Assembly (NCBI GenBank): GCA_947177035.1
Contig: CAMWSS010000002.1
Coordinates: 1-64,000 of the forward strand
DNA length: 64,000 bases
Origin: an uncultured Porphyromonadaceae bacterium
GTDB taxonomy: Bacteria; Bacteroidota; Bacteroidia; Bacteroidales; Muribaculaceae
Direction of reading: 5' to 3'
Shown one piece after another: positions 1 to 8,075 of this stretch; the stretch's first letter is position 1; each line of letters begins with the position of its first letter. Under the pieces are notes generated by a model. That model did no database searches. It worked only from the letters and a program-made list of their open reading frames with translations, and had not been told where the DNA came from. The position numbers and the translations under genes were made by a program.

Positions 1-52
1 CCGACCCTCTGCTTGTAAGGCAGACGCTCTGAACCAGCTGAGCTAAGCGCCC
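1..52 (-). tRNA. tRNA-Val (TAC), 3' part cut off by window edge
   Basis: Reading the minus strand from position 52, the acceptor 5' strand GGGCGC, D-arm GCTCAGCTGGTTCAGAGC, and anticodon stem-loop with loop CTTACAA are visible. The anticodon TAC decodes valine. The window begins within the T-arm, so the T-loop and 3' acceptor strand are not seen. A good Bacteroidetes promoter lies directly upstream (69-100). Confidence 0.93.
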
Positions 53-68
53 TTGCCGAATTGCGATG

Positions 69-100
69 CAAAGGTAGGCACTTTTATGGAAACATGCAAA
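69..100 (-). promoter_or_regulatory. Bacteroidetes-type promoter of tRNA-Val
   Basis: On the minus strand, TTTG (97-100) is followed by 20 bases and then TACCTTTG (69-76). This matches the TTTG-N19-21-TAnnTTTG consensus of the Bacteroidetes primary sigma factor. It sits 17 bases before the tRNA 5' end. Confidence 0.8.
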
Positions 101-212
101 TTTTTTCGTAAGTTTTTTCAGATAAAAATCATTTAGAGCTGATTTTCAATGATGTTTCCAGCAATTATGCGAAGGCAAGAAGGCCAGTTGTGTATCTCTA
201 TATAAAATGAGC

Positions 213-263
213 GTGAGTCTGATATCAGCTTAAGAGCAATGCTTTTGCTGATATCAGACTCAC
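213..263 (-). terminator. Long hairpin after the secreted-protein gene
   Basis: A perfect 17-bp inverted repeat (213-229 with 247-263) encloses a 17-base loop. Inside the loop a second short stem can form (232-237 with 241-246, one wobble pair). It begins 20 bases after the stop codon of the minus-strand gene at 283. A weak T-rich stretch follows on the minus strand. Most likely a terminator or 3'-end stabiliser for that gene. Confidence 0.65.
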
Positions 264-282
264 GATGTCTACTTTTGAGATC

Positions 283-1341
283 TTAGAGAGAGATCATTTT
301 TCGATTGGGCGTAATGACGATTCCTTTGTAGCCGGGACGGACCTGACGTCCGTAAATGTCATAACGACATTCCGATTCGTTGGCTTCAACATTGACTGTA
401 TCGATTCCGGTGGTGACAGTGTAACCATTAAACAACAAAGAGACCGGTTCGCTTTTGACTCCTTCGGAACTTTCGCTGTAGAACGCCAATTCTCCAGCGT
501 ATTCAACATGTATCGGCTCCGTGTACTTGACAAAATCCGGTTCTTCTCCGTTTCCGTCATAAGCCAGACAATACCACACTGAGCAGCCGGCTGGAGCTTC
601 AAGAGTGACCACCACTTCCTTATCAACGGAAGAAAGGTCAACCCAACCGTTTTCATCGGCCTCGACACCGTCTCCGAGTGTAAATGTCGGAGCATCAGGT
701 TTCACTGGATCCGGCTCAATTGGATCTGGATCTATAGGGTCTACCGTCACTTCTTGTTTTAGATAAACCCGCATTTCAGCCTCGCCGGCAATCAGTTCGT
801 CGGAATTAAACCGCGTTCCGCCATCCTTCAGACAGACATAGCGATATTGAACCAGCGGGCGTTGCTCAATATAGTATACCCCTTCCGGCAAAGAAGAGGA
901 GGTTGAGAACAACCAACCGTCTCCCTCCATCGGGACACTCGTGCTGATAGCGAGGTTGCTTTTATTGACCAGATGGCCGCCATCCAAAGCCATCAGGTCA
1001 ACAGATATGAGATTGTTACGGTTTTCATCAAGGCGCACAATAAATATTGCTTCCTCTGATGGGTTTATGACCTGCGATTTATCTTCGTTCAACTCCACTT
1101 CAACAGCGGCCACGCCTCGATCAGAGTAGTTATTGCGCGAAAGAGCATATGGGCCATTGGCAGAGACCAACACAACGTGAGAGTCCTTGCTGATCTGAGT
1201 CAGCGAACTATTGACAATGTCGTCAATGCTGCGGACCAACCGCCATTCAATACGAGTTTCCGCTCCGGCCGTCAAGCTGCAAGCCAATCCTGCCATAGCA
1301 AAGACAGCCGTCTTCCTGGCAACATTCTGAAATATTTTCAT
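283..1341 (-). CDS. Secreted protein with chitobiase-C-like domain and C-terminal tail
   Basis: A 352-residue protein not recognised by name. Residues 1-27 form a Sec signal peptide (basic start, hydrophobic core, AGA before Glu28). Residues 28-195 are a beta-rich domain I cannot assign. A D/P-rich linker (about 200-218, repeats of DPIDPDP type) joins a domain at 219-305. That domain resembles the chitobiase/beta-hexosaminidase C-terminal fold, with motifs like VWYCLAYDG and LAFYSESSEG. The last 27 residues (YDIYGRQV...GIVITPNRK) match the short C-terminal tail found on other secreted proteins in this window. It stands alone, with its own long hairpin downstream (213-263), and I saw no clear promoter upstream. 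The role is unknown; surface or periplasmic location is inferred. Confidence 0.8.
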   Translation of the reverse strand: MKIFQNVARKTAVFAMAGLACSLTAGAETRIEWRLVRSIDDIVNSSLTQISKDSHVVLVSANGPYALSRNNYSDRGVAAVEVELNEDKSQVINPSEEAIFIVRLDENRNNLISVDLMALDGGHLVNKSNLAISTSVPMEGDGWLFSTSSSLPEGVYYIEQRPLVQYRYVCLKDGGTRFNSDELIAGEAEMRVYLKQEVTVDPIDPDPIEPDPVKPDAPTFTLGDGVEADENGWVDLSSVDKEVVVTLEAPAGCSVWYCLAYDGNGEEPDFVKYTEPIHVEYAGELAFYSESSEGVKSEPVSLLFNGYTVTTGIDTVNVEANESECRYDIYGRQVRPGYKGIVITPNRKMISL

Positions 1342-1504
1342 GATGGGAATAATGTAATGGTTTTTTCAACTACATATTATTTGTCAATCAGGATGATTAT
1401 AATTTGCATTAAAACTTGCAATCAGAGCGTCACTTTTATGCAGCATAACAACATGTTAACCTCTGACATGAAGACATGTCAACAAATTACCTAAGCCTGA
1501 ATCT

Positions 1505-1639
1505 TAGCGGGTGTTACAGGAGGGAGAAGTTTTGGTCGACGAGGTCGGAGGCACGCGCGATGACGACGTCGTCATCGCCTCCGGTCATCAGTTTCAGGAT
1601 AATCTTGGATTGCGGTAGTACCAACACATAAAACTCCAA
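1505..1639 (-). pseudogene. Possible C-terminal remnant of an unidentified gene
   Basis: A minus-strand frame runs from just after an in-frame stop near 1640 to a TAA at about 1505. Its end reads MTGGDDDVVIARASDLV and continues to DQNFSLL before the stop. Codon choice in this last part is GC-rich, like real genes of the region, while the upstream part is AT-rich, like intergenic DNA. This suggests the tail of a gene cut off when the capsule locus was rearranged. I do not recognise the family, and a chance open frame cannot be excluded. Confidence 0.3.
1557..1578. repeat. 22-bp perfect palindrome
   Basis: The core GATGACGACGTCGTCATC (1559-1576) is extended by GC on each side to 22 perfectly palindromic bases. 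Offset copies of GGAGGC/GCCTCC flank it (1547-1552 and 1577-1582). It could be a protein-binding site or hairpin, or it may simply reflect the Asp/Val/Ile codons of the possible coding remnant it lies in. Confidence 0.6.
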
Positions 1640-1702
1640 GATAGGTTATGAGTATTTTTAGCACCCCTTGACATTCGGTCTTAGTTCACAACCATATTTT
1701 GG

Positions 1703-1719
1703 TCAAAGGTTTCCTTTGA
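1703..1719 (-). terminator. Possible hairpin at end of capsule operon
   Basis: TCAAAGG and CCTTTGA form a perfect 7-bp stem with a 3-base loop, 59 bases after the last stop codon of the capsule operon (1779). No strong T-tract follows, so it is a weak candidate. Confidence 0.35.
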
Positions 1720-1778
1720 TAAATTACATTTTCTTGCTACTCATATAAGCAAAACAATGTGGCACAGCACATGTTCAG

Positions 1779-2390
1779 TCAAATTATTTCGCCTGCATAC
1801 TTCATTCTATGTCCTAGAATAGTGCAAAAAACCATTTGAATATCTTTGACAAAAGAATAGTTATGAAGATAATATAGATTGAGTCGTACTTTGTCGGGGA
1901 ATATCACTTCGTCATTAAATTTCTGTGGATCCGGCTGTTTCGCCAATAGATCTTCCTCATTACGATATTTTAGCGAAGCCGGGCCTGTTATGCCTGGGCG
2001 AAGTTTAAGTACGTTACGGTCATCTCCTTGTAATTGGTCGGCATATCCGGGAACATCTGGGCGCGGGCCGACAAAGCTCATATCGCCGATAAGAACATTC
2101 CACAGTTCAGGGAGTTCGTCAAGTTTGTAATGCCGCAGTTTTGCGCCGACAGGGGTAATGCGACTCTCTCCAGCGACAGAGACTGAAGAGCCACCATGCC
2201 CAACGGTCATGGATCTGAATTTATACATGGTAAAAAGACAGCCATTGCGACCTACACGTTTTTGTGTGAAGATCACAGGGCCTCCAGGCATTTTCACTTT
2301 TATGAGAATTGCCACAGCAAGCAGAATCGGCCATAGGAGCAACAGCCCGATTAATGCCATAAGTCGGTCGAACACGTATTTGACAGCCAT
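1779..2390 (-). CDS. Initiating sugar-phosphate transferase (PglC/WcaJ catalytic type)
   Basis: A 203-residue bacterial sugar transferase, a monotopic phosphoglycosyl transferase. It would move a sugar-1-phosphate from a UDP-sugar onto undecaprenyl phosphate, the first membrane step of capsule repeat-unit assembly. Residues 8-31 form the single hydrophobic re-entrant segment. Family motifs follow: QKRVGRNG (43-50), YKFRSM (56-61), LDELPELWNVL with the catalytic Asp-Glu (about 90-100), and SFVGPRPDVP (105-114). It has PglC size, without the extra membrane helices of WbaP or WcaJ. It is the last gene of the operon and begins one base after the ATP-grasp stop. The sugar cannot be told from sequence. 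Confidence 0.92.
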   Translation of the reverse strand: MAVKYVFDRLMALIGLLLLWPILLAVAILIKVKMPGGPVIFTQKRVGRNGCLFTMYKFRSMTVGHGGSSVSVAGESRITPVGAKLRHYKLDELPELWNVLIGDMSFVGPRPDVPGYADQLQGDDRNVLKLRPGITGPASLKYRNEEDLLAKQPDPQKFNDEVIFPDKVRLNLYYLHNYSFVKDIQMVFCTILGHRMKYAGEII

Positions 2391-2391
2391 T

Positions 2392-3525
2392 TCAGGGATT
2401 CAGTTTTCCGTTTTTAATCAGTTTTGATAAATAGTATGCCATTTCTCCGATGATGGCTTTTTTGTCATCTTTGCGAAAATCATCGAAGGCGTCAAATCCT
2501 GTGAATTTTGTGACTTTTCGCAGTTCTTCTTTTTTGAATTTGAATGACAATACGCGCCCTACCAACGTTATGACATCTCCAAGAATCCATTTTGTGGAAG
2601 TTCCAATCCTGATGTCGGGTTTAGTGCATTTACCGCCGGTAGACAATGTGTAAAGCATGTATGGTATGTCGAATCCTGCGGCGATTGGAGTGGCCAGGCC
2701 TCCTGTGAAGCGCGCATTCATTTCGATGAATCCCAAACGACCGCTTTCCTTGTCATAGCGGAAATCCAGTCCGCAGACTCCATTGTAGTCAGCTGAGTCA
2801 AGAAATTTATGGGCATATTCCTCAAGTTCGGGCATGGATATTATCTCACGCTGTGTCGTTGTCCCGCCGCCATCGGTCTTTGTAACGAGTGCACGGTAAA
2901 CCGTTGCCTGGAAAAAGTCGTTCCAGCGGAGGCAGTCGACGCAGATATCATTACCTTTCAGCCATTCCTCTATCAGAACTTCAGATCCATTGTATTTGTT
3001 TTGCAATGCTGTGAGTTCATGATGGTTTTTAGGAAAATACACTCCTTTTGCAGAATTGCCGATTACGGTTTTGAATACAACAGGAAAATTCATAACGTCA
3101 CCGACCGTCGGGTAAGTAACCGGAACGGGCACACCGGCTTGTTCTGCAAGTTCCGTCGCAATACGTTTATTGGACAGGCGATTTAGTTTTTCTTCTGATT
3201 CAATGGGGATTATCAGATCCTTTGGAAAGCGATGCCGATTGCGTGCGATTATAATGCCTTCGTCATGCGTAGGCATAAGGACTCGCGGACGCAGCTCATT
3301 GATTTTCTGCAACAAAACAGTTATAAACGCCTCTTCTTCGGTAAATGGATCGGGATACACAAAGCTTCCTGCGCAGAATCGCGACATGCTGCATATGTTG
3401 TGCCGCGAAGTATCGGCAGCCCACACCTTGAGACCTTTGTCAGAAAGACTGCGCAGGATGTTATAACCAACGCGATTCCAACAATATGTCACAATGACAT
3501 CGCATTTTTTTATTTCAGTCATCAA
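2392..3525 (-). CDS. ATP-grasp domain ligase
   Basis: A 377-residue ATP-grasp enzyme of the carbamoyl-phosphate-synthase-like group. The N-terminal third is a pre-ATP-grasp Rossmann-like domain (CDVIVTYCWNRVGYNILRSL). The central part has the lysine strand VVFKTVIGNSAKGV, the adenine-contact segment VLIEEWLKGNDICVDC, and the metal-binding end GFIEMNARFTGG. Such enzymes join a carboxylate to an amine or similar group through an acyl-phosphate. Placed next to the sugar transferase in a capsule operon, it may attach an amino acid or other acid to a sugar; this is inference. Its start is 36 bases downstream of the FRG gene stop. Confidence 0.85.
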   Translation of the reverse strand: MMTEIKKCDVIVTYCWNRVGYNILRSLSDKGLKVWAADTSRHNICSMSRFCAGSFVYPDPFTEEEAFITVLLQKINELRPRVLMPTHDEGIIIARNRHRFPKDLIIPIESEEKLNRLSNKRIATELAEQAGVPVPVTYPTVGDVMNFPVVFKTVIGNSAKGVYFPKNHHELTALQNKYNGSEVLIEEWLKGNDICVDCLRWNDFFQATVYRALVTKTDGGGTTTQREIISMPELEEYAHKFLDSADYNGVCGLDFRYDKESGRLGFIEMNARFTGGLATPIAAGFDIPYMLYTLSTGGKCTKPDIRIGTSTKWILGDVITLVGRVLSFKFKKEELRKVTKFTGFDAFDDFRKDDKKAIIGEMAYYLSKLIKNGKLNP

Positions 3526-3561
3526 AATAATGTTTCTAATTTTTAATATTGTTGTGGAGGA

Positions 3562-4782
3562 TTATTGATAGAAAGCATGGCGATAGGCATCGACCGTTGG
3601 CAAAGAATTGAACGCCTTTTGCATAGGCTCGCCGTCTTTACCCCAGAAATAAATATCTTTGCAAAATTCGTCTTCCCACCATCCGTTTTTTATATCCTGA
3701 AAATATTCCGCCAAATGATCTGAGGTAAAACTTGGTGCTCCTTTGCTGATTGAAAAACCGCGCTGCCTGAGTTTGCGAATAATTGACGATTTTGTTTCAT
3801 GCGGATTATAGAGCAGATTTGTTGTAACGGCGGCTTCAGACACTATCCGATCGGTCTTGGAGCTAGCCATTTTTTCGCGCCAATACCTATCAAGTATGGA
3901 GGGTGGCATATATTTTAACCCAGCCTTGGATTCTGCAAAAATACGTTTTGAAACAGTAGGATCATGTCGGAAATACACAGCACTTGTATAGCCAATTTTT
4001 TCAAAATCAATCCCTTTGCTCATATCAAACAGATAACCATGTTGCGCTCCACTTCGGGGAAAAATCTGCTTGCCAATTGTTGAAAGATGATAGTAGGGTT
4101 CTATATTTCCCGGAGGCATCTTCTGAAATGCCAAAGGCATAACTAGTTCATAGAAATAAATCACCCCAATGCCGTTTTCAGTATGGGGCGTGTAGCTATC
4201 AGAATCTTTGTTATAATCACAAGTCGCAAAAAACTTTGCGGCATCTACATTTGAAGTGAGATCAAGAAAACGAGTCCGGCAAAAATAATGCTGGCTAATT
4301 CCACCATAATTAGTAAACATTTTAAACGTATGCCCATTCAGATTGACGCCATGTTGACCTAACAACTGTACAAGCGGATGGGAGTCAATCAATCGCCACA
4401 TTTCATGCATCAGGATCATCTCTGACAAAAAATAAGTCTGATTTGGATCGCGAAACAAACCCGGGACACAAATCGGATAATGTTGTGTCTGACCTCGATA
4501 CAGAAATTTGCGATTCGCCAAATTGGGTTTGAACTGAAACATACCGCTGGCTTGCTTGGTCACAATAAATGCATCAGCCGGACAATCGATCGCTTGAAAC
4601 GCAGTGTCAGGCTGGCACCATGAGAGCACTGGGTGCATTCTCATATCAACCATAAGTGATGCCTCTTTATATCGTTGCATTCCTATATCGACAGCCAGTC
4701 GATATTGCTCCAAAGCTATGATATATTCAAACGCGGCATCAACATTATCAAATGGATTCTGTTCACTTCCAAGTTGAGTCAT
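3562..4782 (-). CDS. FRG-domain protein
   Basis: A 406-residue protein with the FRG domain, named for its F/Y-R-G motif. Residues 93-98 read FLYRGQ, followed by QHYPICVPGLFRD. The second conserved block, QHYFCRTRFLDLTSN and then AAKFFATCDYN, lies near residues 177-207. No signal peptide or membrane segment is seen, so it is probably cytoplasmic. The biochemical role of this domain is not established. The gene overlaps the upstream glycosyltransferase by ATGA (4779-4782), so it is translationally coupled into the capsule operon rather than a separate insertion. Such a protein is unusual among sugar-assembly genes. It could modify a sugar-synthesis partner, or be a regulatory or defence cargo. 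Confidence 0.88.
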   Translation of the reverse strand: MTQLGSEQNPFDNVDAAFEYIIALEQYRLAVDIGMQRYKEASLMVDMRMHPVLSWCQPDTAFQAIDCPADAFIVTKQASGMFQFKPNLANRKFLYRGQTQHYPICVPGLFRDPNQTYFLSEMILMHEMWRLIDSHPLVQLLGQHGVNLNGHTFKMFTNYGGISQHYFCRTRFLDLTSNVDAAKFFATCDYNKDSDSYTPHTENGIGVIYFYELVMPLAFQKMPPGNIEPYYHLSTIGKQIFPRSGAQHGYLFDMSKGIDFEKIGYTSAVYFRHDPTVSKRIFAESKAGLKYMPPSILDRYWREKMASSKTDRIVSEAAVTTNLLYNPHETKSSIIRKLRQRGFSISKGAPSFTSDHLAEYFQDIKNGWWEDEFCKDIYFWGKDGEPMQKAFNSLPTVDAYRHAFYQ

Positions 4783-5927
4783 CGGATTATTTCTTTGTAG
4801 TAGTCTTTGAGACAGCGACGGACGAAGGTCTGGTCGAAGCGGGTGGCGATAAGCGGGCGGGCGGCGGAGGCCATGGCCAGCGTCTTGTCAGGGCGGTCGA
4901 TCATGTCGGACATGGCCTGACAGAGTGCGTCGGCTGATCGGGGTGGGATGACAAGGCCGTTGCGGCCGTGGAGGATGATTTCGCGCGAGCCGTTGATATT
5001 GGTGACGATGGACGGCAGGCCCATGGCGCCGGCTTCGATGACGACGTTGGGGAAGCCTTCGCGGTAGCTGGGGAAGACAAGGGCGTCGGCGGCCGCAAAC
5101 CAGGGACGGACGTCGGATTGCTGACCGACGGCCTCGATGGCCGGGCATTGTTCGATGGCCGCAATGGTGTCGGGGCGCAGGGGGTCGAGCGCAGGTTCCT
5201 GACGGCCAACCAGAAGAAGGCGTGTGGCCGGATGAGTGGCGTGAAGCGCGGTGAATGCTCCGACGAGTTCGTTGATGCCTTTGTCGCCGACAAGACGGCC
5301 GACGAAAACGAAGGTGAAGACGCCAGGCTTGCGAATCTTCGCAGCTTCGGCCTGAACATCAGAACGGCCGGAGCGGAAGCTGTCGAGGTCGATGCCCCGC
5401 ACATTGCCGTGGCCAAGAACCCGCAGCGGCTTGCGGGTGATGCGATAGGTAATGAGGTCGTTTTTGACGCCCTCTCCTTCCGGGACTATGTGGGTGGCAC
5501 AGGCGCAGGTGAGACGGTCGGTGAATATAAGTATCTTCTGTTTCAGGCCGGTGGCTGTCGGGAAGACAAGGCCGGTGAAGGTGTGGAGTCTGACCGGAAC
5601 GCGACAGATCCAGGCAGCGACCATCGACAGCAGGCCGGCTTTTGGTGTGATCGAGTGGACCATCACAGGCTTCTCGCGACGGAATACACGGATCAGACGC
5701 CAGAGGCTCTTGAGGTCCTTGAGCGGAGATATGTGGCGCTCCATCGGAACGGCGACGGTCTTGACTCCTTCGCGGCTGCCGACTTCGTCGAGTTGCCCGC
5801 CAGGTGAGCTGACGGCCACCACCTCATAGCCCTCTTCTTCACGCAGCTCCCGGAGAAGTCCGTTGCAGAAGGTGTTCAGCGATCCGGGAACTGTCGACGT
5901 GCGGATAATCTTCACAGGCTTATTCAT
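4779..5927 (-). CDS. Glycosyltransferase family 4
   Basis: A 382-residue retaining GT-B glycosyltransferase. The N-terminal acceptor domain starts MNKPVKIIRTSTVPGSLNTF. The C-terminal nucleotide-sugar domain has VGRLVGDKGI and the E-x7-E region FPSYREGFPNVVIEAGAMGL. The open frame extends further upstream, but only as a shadow inside the preceding gene. The ATG at 5927 overlaps that gene by eight bases and begins the recognisable domain. It probably adds one sugar to the lipid-linked repeat unit on the cytoplasmic face. Donor and acceptor are unknown. This gene is GC-rich, unlike the AT-rich upstream half of the operon. Confidence 0.92.
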   Translation of the reverse strand: MNKPVKIIRTSTVPGSLNTFCNGLLRELREEEGYEVVAVSSPGGQLDEVGSREGVKTVAVPMERHISPLKDLKSLWRLIRVFRREKPVMVHSITPKAGLLSMVAAWICRVPVRLHTFTGLVFPTATGLKQKILIFTDRLTCACATHIVPEGEGVKNDLITYRITRKPLRVLGHGNVRGIDLDSFRSGRSDVQAEAAKIRKPGVFTFVFVGRLVGDKGINELVGAFTALHATHPATRLLLVGRQEPALDPLRPDTIAAIEQCPAIEAVGQQSDVRPWFAAADALVFPSYREGFPNVVIEAGAMGLPSIVTNINGSREIILHGRNGLVIPPRSADALCQAMSDMIDRPDKTLAMASAARPLIATRFDQTFVRRCLKDYYKEIIR

Positions 5928-6996
5928 TAAGTAATTGGTAGACTTTCGAGTAGCCGTCAGCCATGGCAGAAATATCGAATTGGTCGGCGCGTCGGCGGCA
6001 ACGATCGGCCACGGCGGCATAGTCTTCGGGATTATCGGCCAGGCGGCCGATTTCGGCAGCCAATGCCTCGGCGTCACCATGAGGGAACAGCACTCCAGCG
6101 CCCTCGACCACCTCACGCAGGCCGTCGACGTCGGAGGCAAGGAACGGTTTGCCGACACTCATGCCCTCGACCGACGACAACGACAGGCCCTCGAAGTGGG
6201 ATGACATCAGCACATAGTCGGCAGCATGGAGTAGCTCAGCGACGTCTGACCGCAAGCCCATAAAATGGACTCTGCCGGCCACACCCTGCTGCTGGGCAAG
6301 CTCTTCACACTCAGAGCGACGAACGCCATCGCCCACAAGGAAAAGATGGAAATCATCGGGCAACAGGAGCAACGCCTTGATGATTGTGTCCTGGTCTTTT
6401 TCCCATCTAAATCCGGCTACCATGATCAATTTTCGACAGCCTGGAGCTATATCCTCAAGATCGAGTGAAGCTGATGCGGAGGCATATTTCTCAACATCAA
6501 CACCATTGTTTATCGTGAGGATTTCGGCTTTAGATTTTCCGATGAAACTACGGAGATTGTCTTCGGCTTTTTGTGAAATACAGACTACTTTACTGTAACA
6601 GCCATACATCCAGCGGTCTATGGCTGCATACCACTTCCAACCGCGACGGCGATTGGAAGTGTTATGTTCGGTGGTGTAAAGCACTACCGAACATAACAAG
6701 CTGCCTACGGCAGCAAATAGTTGCGGAGCTGTATTGTGCGTGTGAACCACGTCGTATTTCCGGAGGTAAGGCAACAGTTTCATGAACTTCAGAGGCGAAT
6801 AGACCGAACCGCCCTTGCCGAGATCCATCACTTTGACACCAGCCTCTTCAGCCGCGCGGCGAAACGGTGTTTCCGTTCCATCAAACAGCAGCAAATCTAC
6901 CTCATATCCACGATCTTTGAGCCGCGGAAGCAAATCAACCATCAGTTTCTCGGCACCACCGGTACGAAGCGACGTTATAACGTGCAGTATCTTCAT
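5920..6996 (-). CDS. Glycosyltransferase family 4
   Basis: A 358-residue GT4 enzyme. The start MKILHVITSLRTGGAEKLMV is the typical N-terminal strand with its glycine-rich loop, and ATG 6996 lies in an ATGA overlap (6993-6996) with the upstream GT2 gene, so I chose it over the longer frame from 7038. The donor-binding half has VAGFRWEKDQDTI and SSHFEGLSLSSVEGMSVGKP, the E-x7-E region. It is a likely sugar-adding enzyme of the capsule repeat unit. It overlaps the next GT4 gene by eight bases. Donor sugar unknown. Confidence 0.92.
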   Translation of the reverse strand: MKILHVITSLRTGGAEKLMVDLLPRLKDRGYEVDLLLFDGTETPFRRAAEEAGVKVMDLGKGGSVYSPLKFMKLLPYLRKYDVVHTHNTAPQLFAAVGSLLCSVVLYTTEHNTSNRRRGWKWYAAIDRWMYGCYSKVVCISQKAEDNLRSFIGKSKAEILTINNGVDVEKYASASASLDLEDIAPGCRKLIMVAGFRWEKDQDTIIKALLLLPDDFHLFLVGDGVRRSECEELAQQQGVAGRVHFMGLRSDVAELLHAADYVLMSSHFEGLSLSSVEGMSVGKPFLASDVDGLREVVEGAGVLFPHGDAEALAAEIGRLADNPEDYAAVADRCRRRADQFDISAMADGYSKVYQLLNE

Positions 6997-8036
6997 CGGA
7001 ATAATAGTGAAAGTATTTTTTTTGCACGTCGACGCCATCTTGATGCATGTATCTTCATCTGCGCCTCATCAATAAGTGCGTCAATGTCTCTGTTGGCAAT
7101 ATATGAGTATATTACATCTTTTTCCTTCTTAGACATTTCGCAGATGTCAGCCCATAAGGTTGAGTCATTCAGTTCATTTATAATCCATCTGCTTAATTCG
7201 TCCTTACTTTCTTTAAGATAGATGATTCTCTGACACAAAGACGATATAAATATATTCTTTAATTCAATATTTAGCGGACGATATGCTTTGGAATAGTTAT
7301 ATTGATGGGCAAAATCACGCTTTATGCAATACTGACGCTTCAAGTCTTCCCATAAAGTTGGATTATAACGAGATGTCAAACCTCCCAAGCGATAATTATA
7401 TCCTCTATAATCAATTATCGAGTATTTTTTGAGATTAGGGAACAATTTCATGTTGAACAACAAATCCTCTCCCATTTTAAACCCTGTCGGTTGTAGCCCG
7501 GACGCAGCAAGAGTTTCCACTCGATATAGTTTAGAGCACATATTAACATCCAGAATATTTATACCAAAAAATGATCTAAAATAATCGTCAAACAATGTTG
7601 GCTGTTCTATGGTTTGAGGCTCTATTGGCGAAAAATATTGTCGTTTTATTGGTCCCAAAAACCGCGTTACTCTCATCTGAACGACATCACTATTTGTTCG
7701 AATCATCTCATCTGCTAGTAAACGCAGAGAGTCCCGCTCAATATAATCATCTGAATCTATGAACATTACCCCTCCCCGGCGATTTTCTGCCAGGACTTTA
7801 TAAAGTCCCGTAAAACGCGCTTTGTCTACCCCTTCGTTTATGGGCTTATCGATAAAAGTGACCTTATTCGGATATGAAATTTGATATTGCCGGCAAATTT
7901 CTGCTGAGTTGTCTGTCGAGCAATCATTTACCAAAATAATTTCAAAATCCGTATACGTTTGATTCAGCACCGAGTCGACACATTTACGCAGATAGCGAGA
8001 AACATTATAAACCGGAATTATACAACTAATCTTCAT
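6993..8036 (-). CDS. Glycosyltransferase family 2
   Basis: A 347-residue GT-A fold enzyme. ISCIIPVYNVSRYLRKCVDS, then ILVNDCSTDNSAEIC and the metal-binding segment FIDSDDYIERD, define an inverting GT2. A GT2-type C-terminal region with basic residues follows. I place the start at the second methionine (MKISCII, 8036); an ATG two codons earlier is equally possible. It shares ATGA with the next gene. The predicted role is addition of one sugar to the lipid-linked intermediate. Confidence 0.92.
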   Translation of the reverse strand: MKISCIIPVYNVSRYLRKCVDSVLNQTYTDFEIILVNDCSTDNSAEICRQYQISYPNKVTFIDKPINEGVDKARFTGLYKVLAENRRGGVMFIDSDDYIERDSLRLLADEMIRTNSDVVQMRVTRFLGPIKRQYFSPIEPQTIEQPTLFDDYFRSFFGINILDVNMCSKLYRVETLAASGLQPTGFKMGEDLLFNMKLFPNLKKYSIIDYRGYNYRLGGLTSRYNPTLWEDLKRQYCIKRDFAHQYNYSKAYRPLNIELKNIFISSLCQRIIYLKESKDELSRWIINELNDSTLWADICEMSKKEKDVIYSYIANRDIDALIDEAQMKIHASRWRRRAKKILSLLFR

Positions 8037-8075
8037 ATGCAATATTTTAACTTAAATCTGATTTTAAAAGCTTAT

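Larger units (their letters stand above)
1342..1778. other. Non-coding gap with palindrome and possible gene remnant
   Basis: These 437 bases hold no intact gene. Three things are visible: a small hairpin just after the capsule operon end (1703-1719), a 22-bp palindrome (1557-1578), and a minus-strand open frame ending at 1505 whose last 30 or so codons look like real coding sequence. The part next to the secreted-protein gene (1342-1500) is AT-rich and should hold its promoter, but no clear TAnnTTTG was found. Confidence 0.6.

Noticed and set aside
213..263. The inverted repeat as an invertible promoter or IS end
   Set aside because: No promoter lies between the arms (loop of 17 bases only), no recombinase gene is near, and the position after a stop codon fits a terminator better.
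1177..1494. A 105-codon plus-strand frame upstream of the secreted-protein gene
   Set aside because: It overlaps the start of a clear minus-strand gene and has no start signal or domain.
5928..6158. N-terminal extension of the GT4 gene to the ATG at 6158
   Set aside because: The added 77 residues lie in the wrong frame inside the preceding glycosyltransferase gene and do not look like a protein domain.
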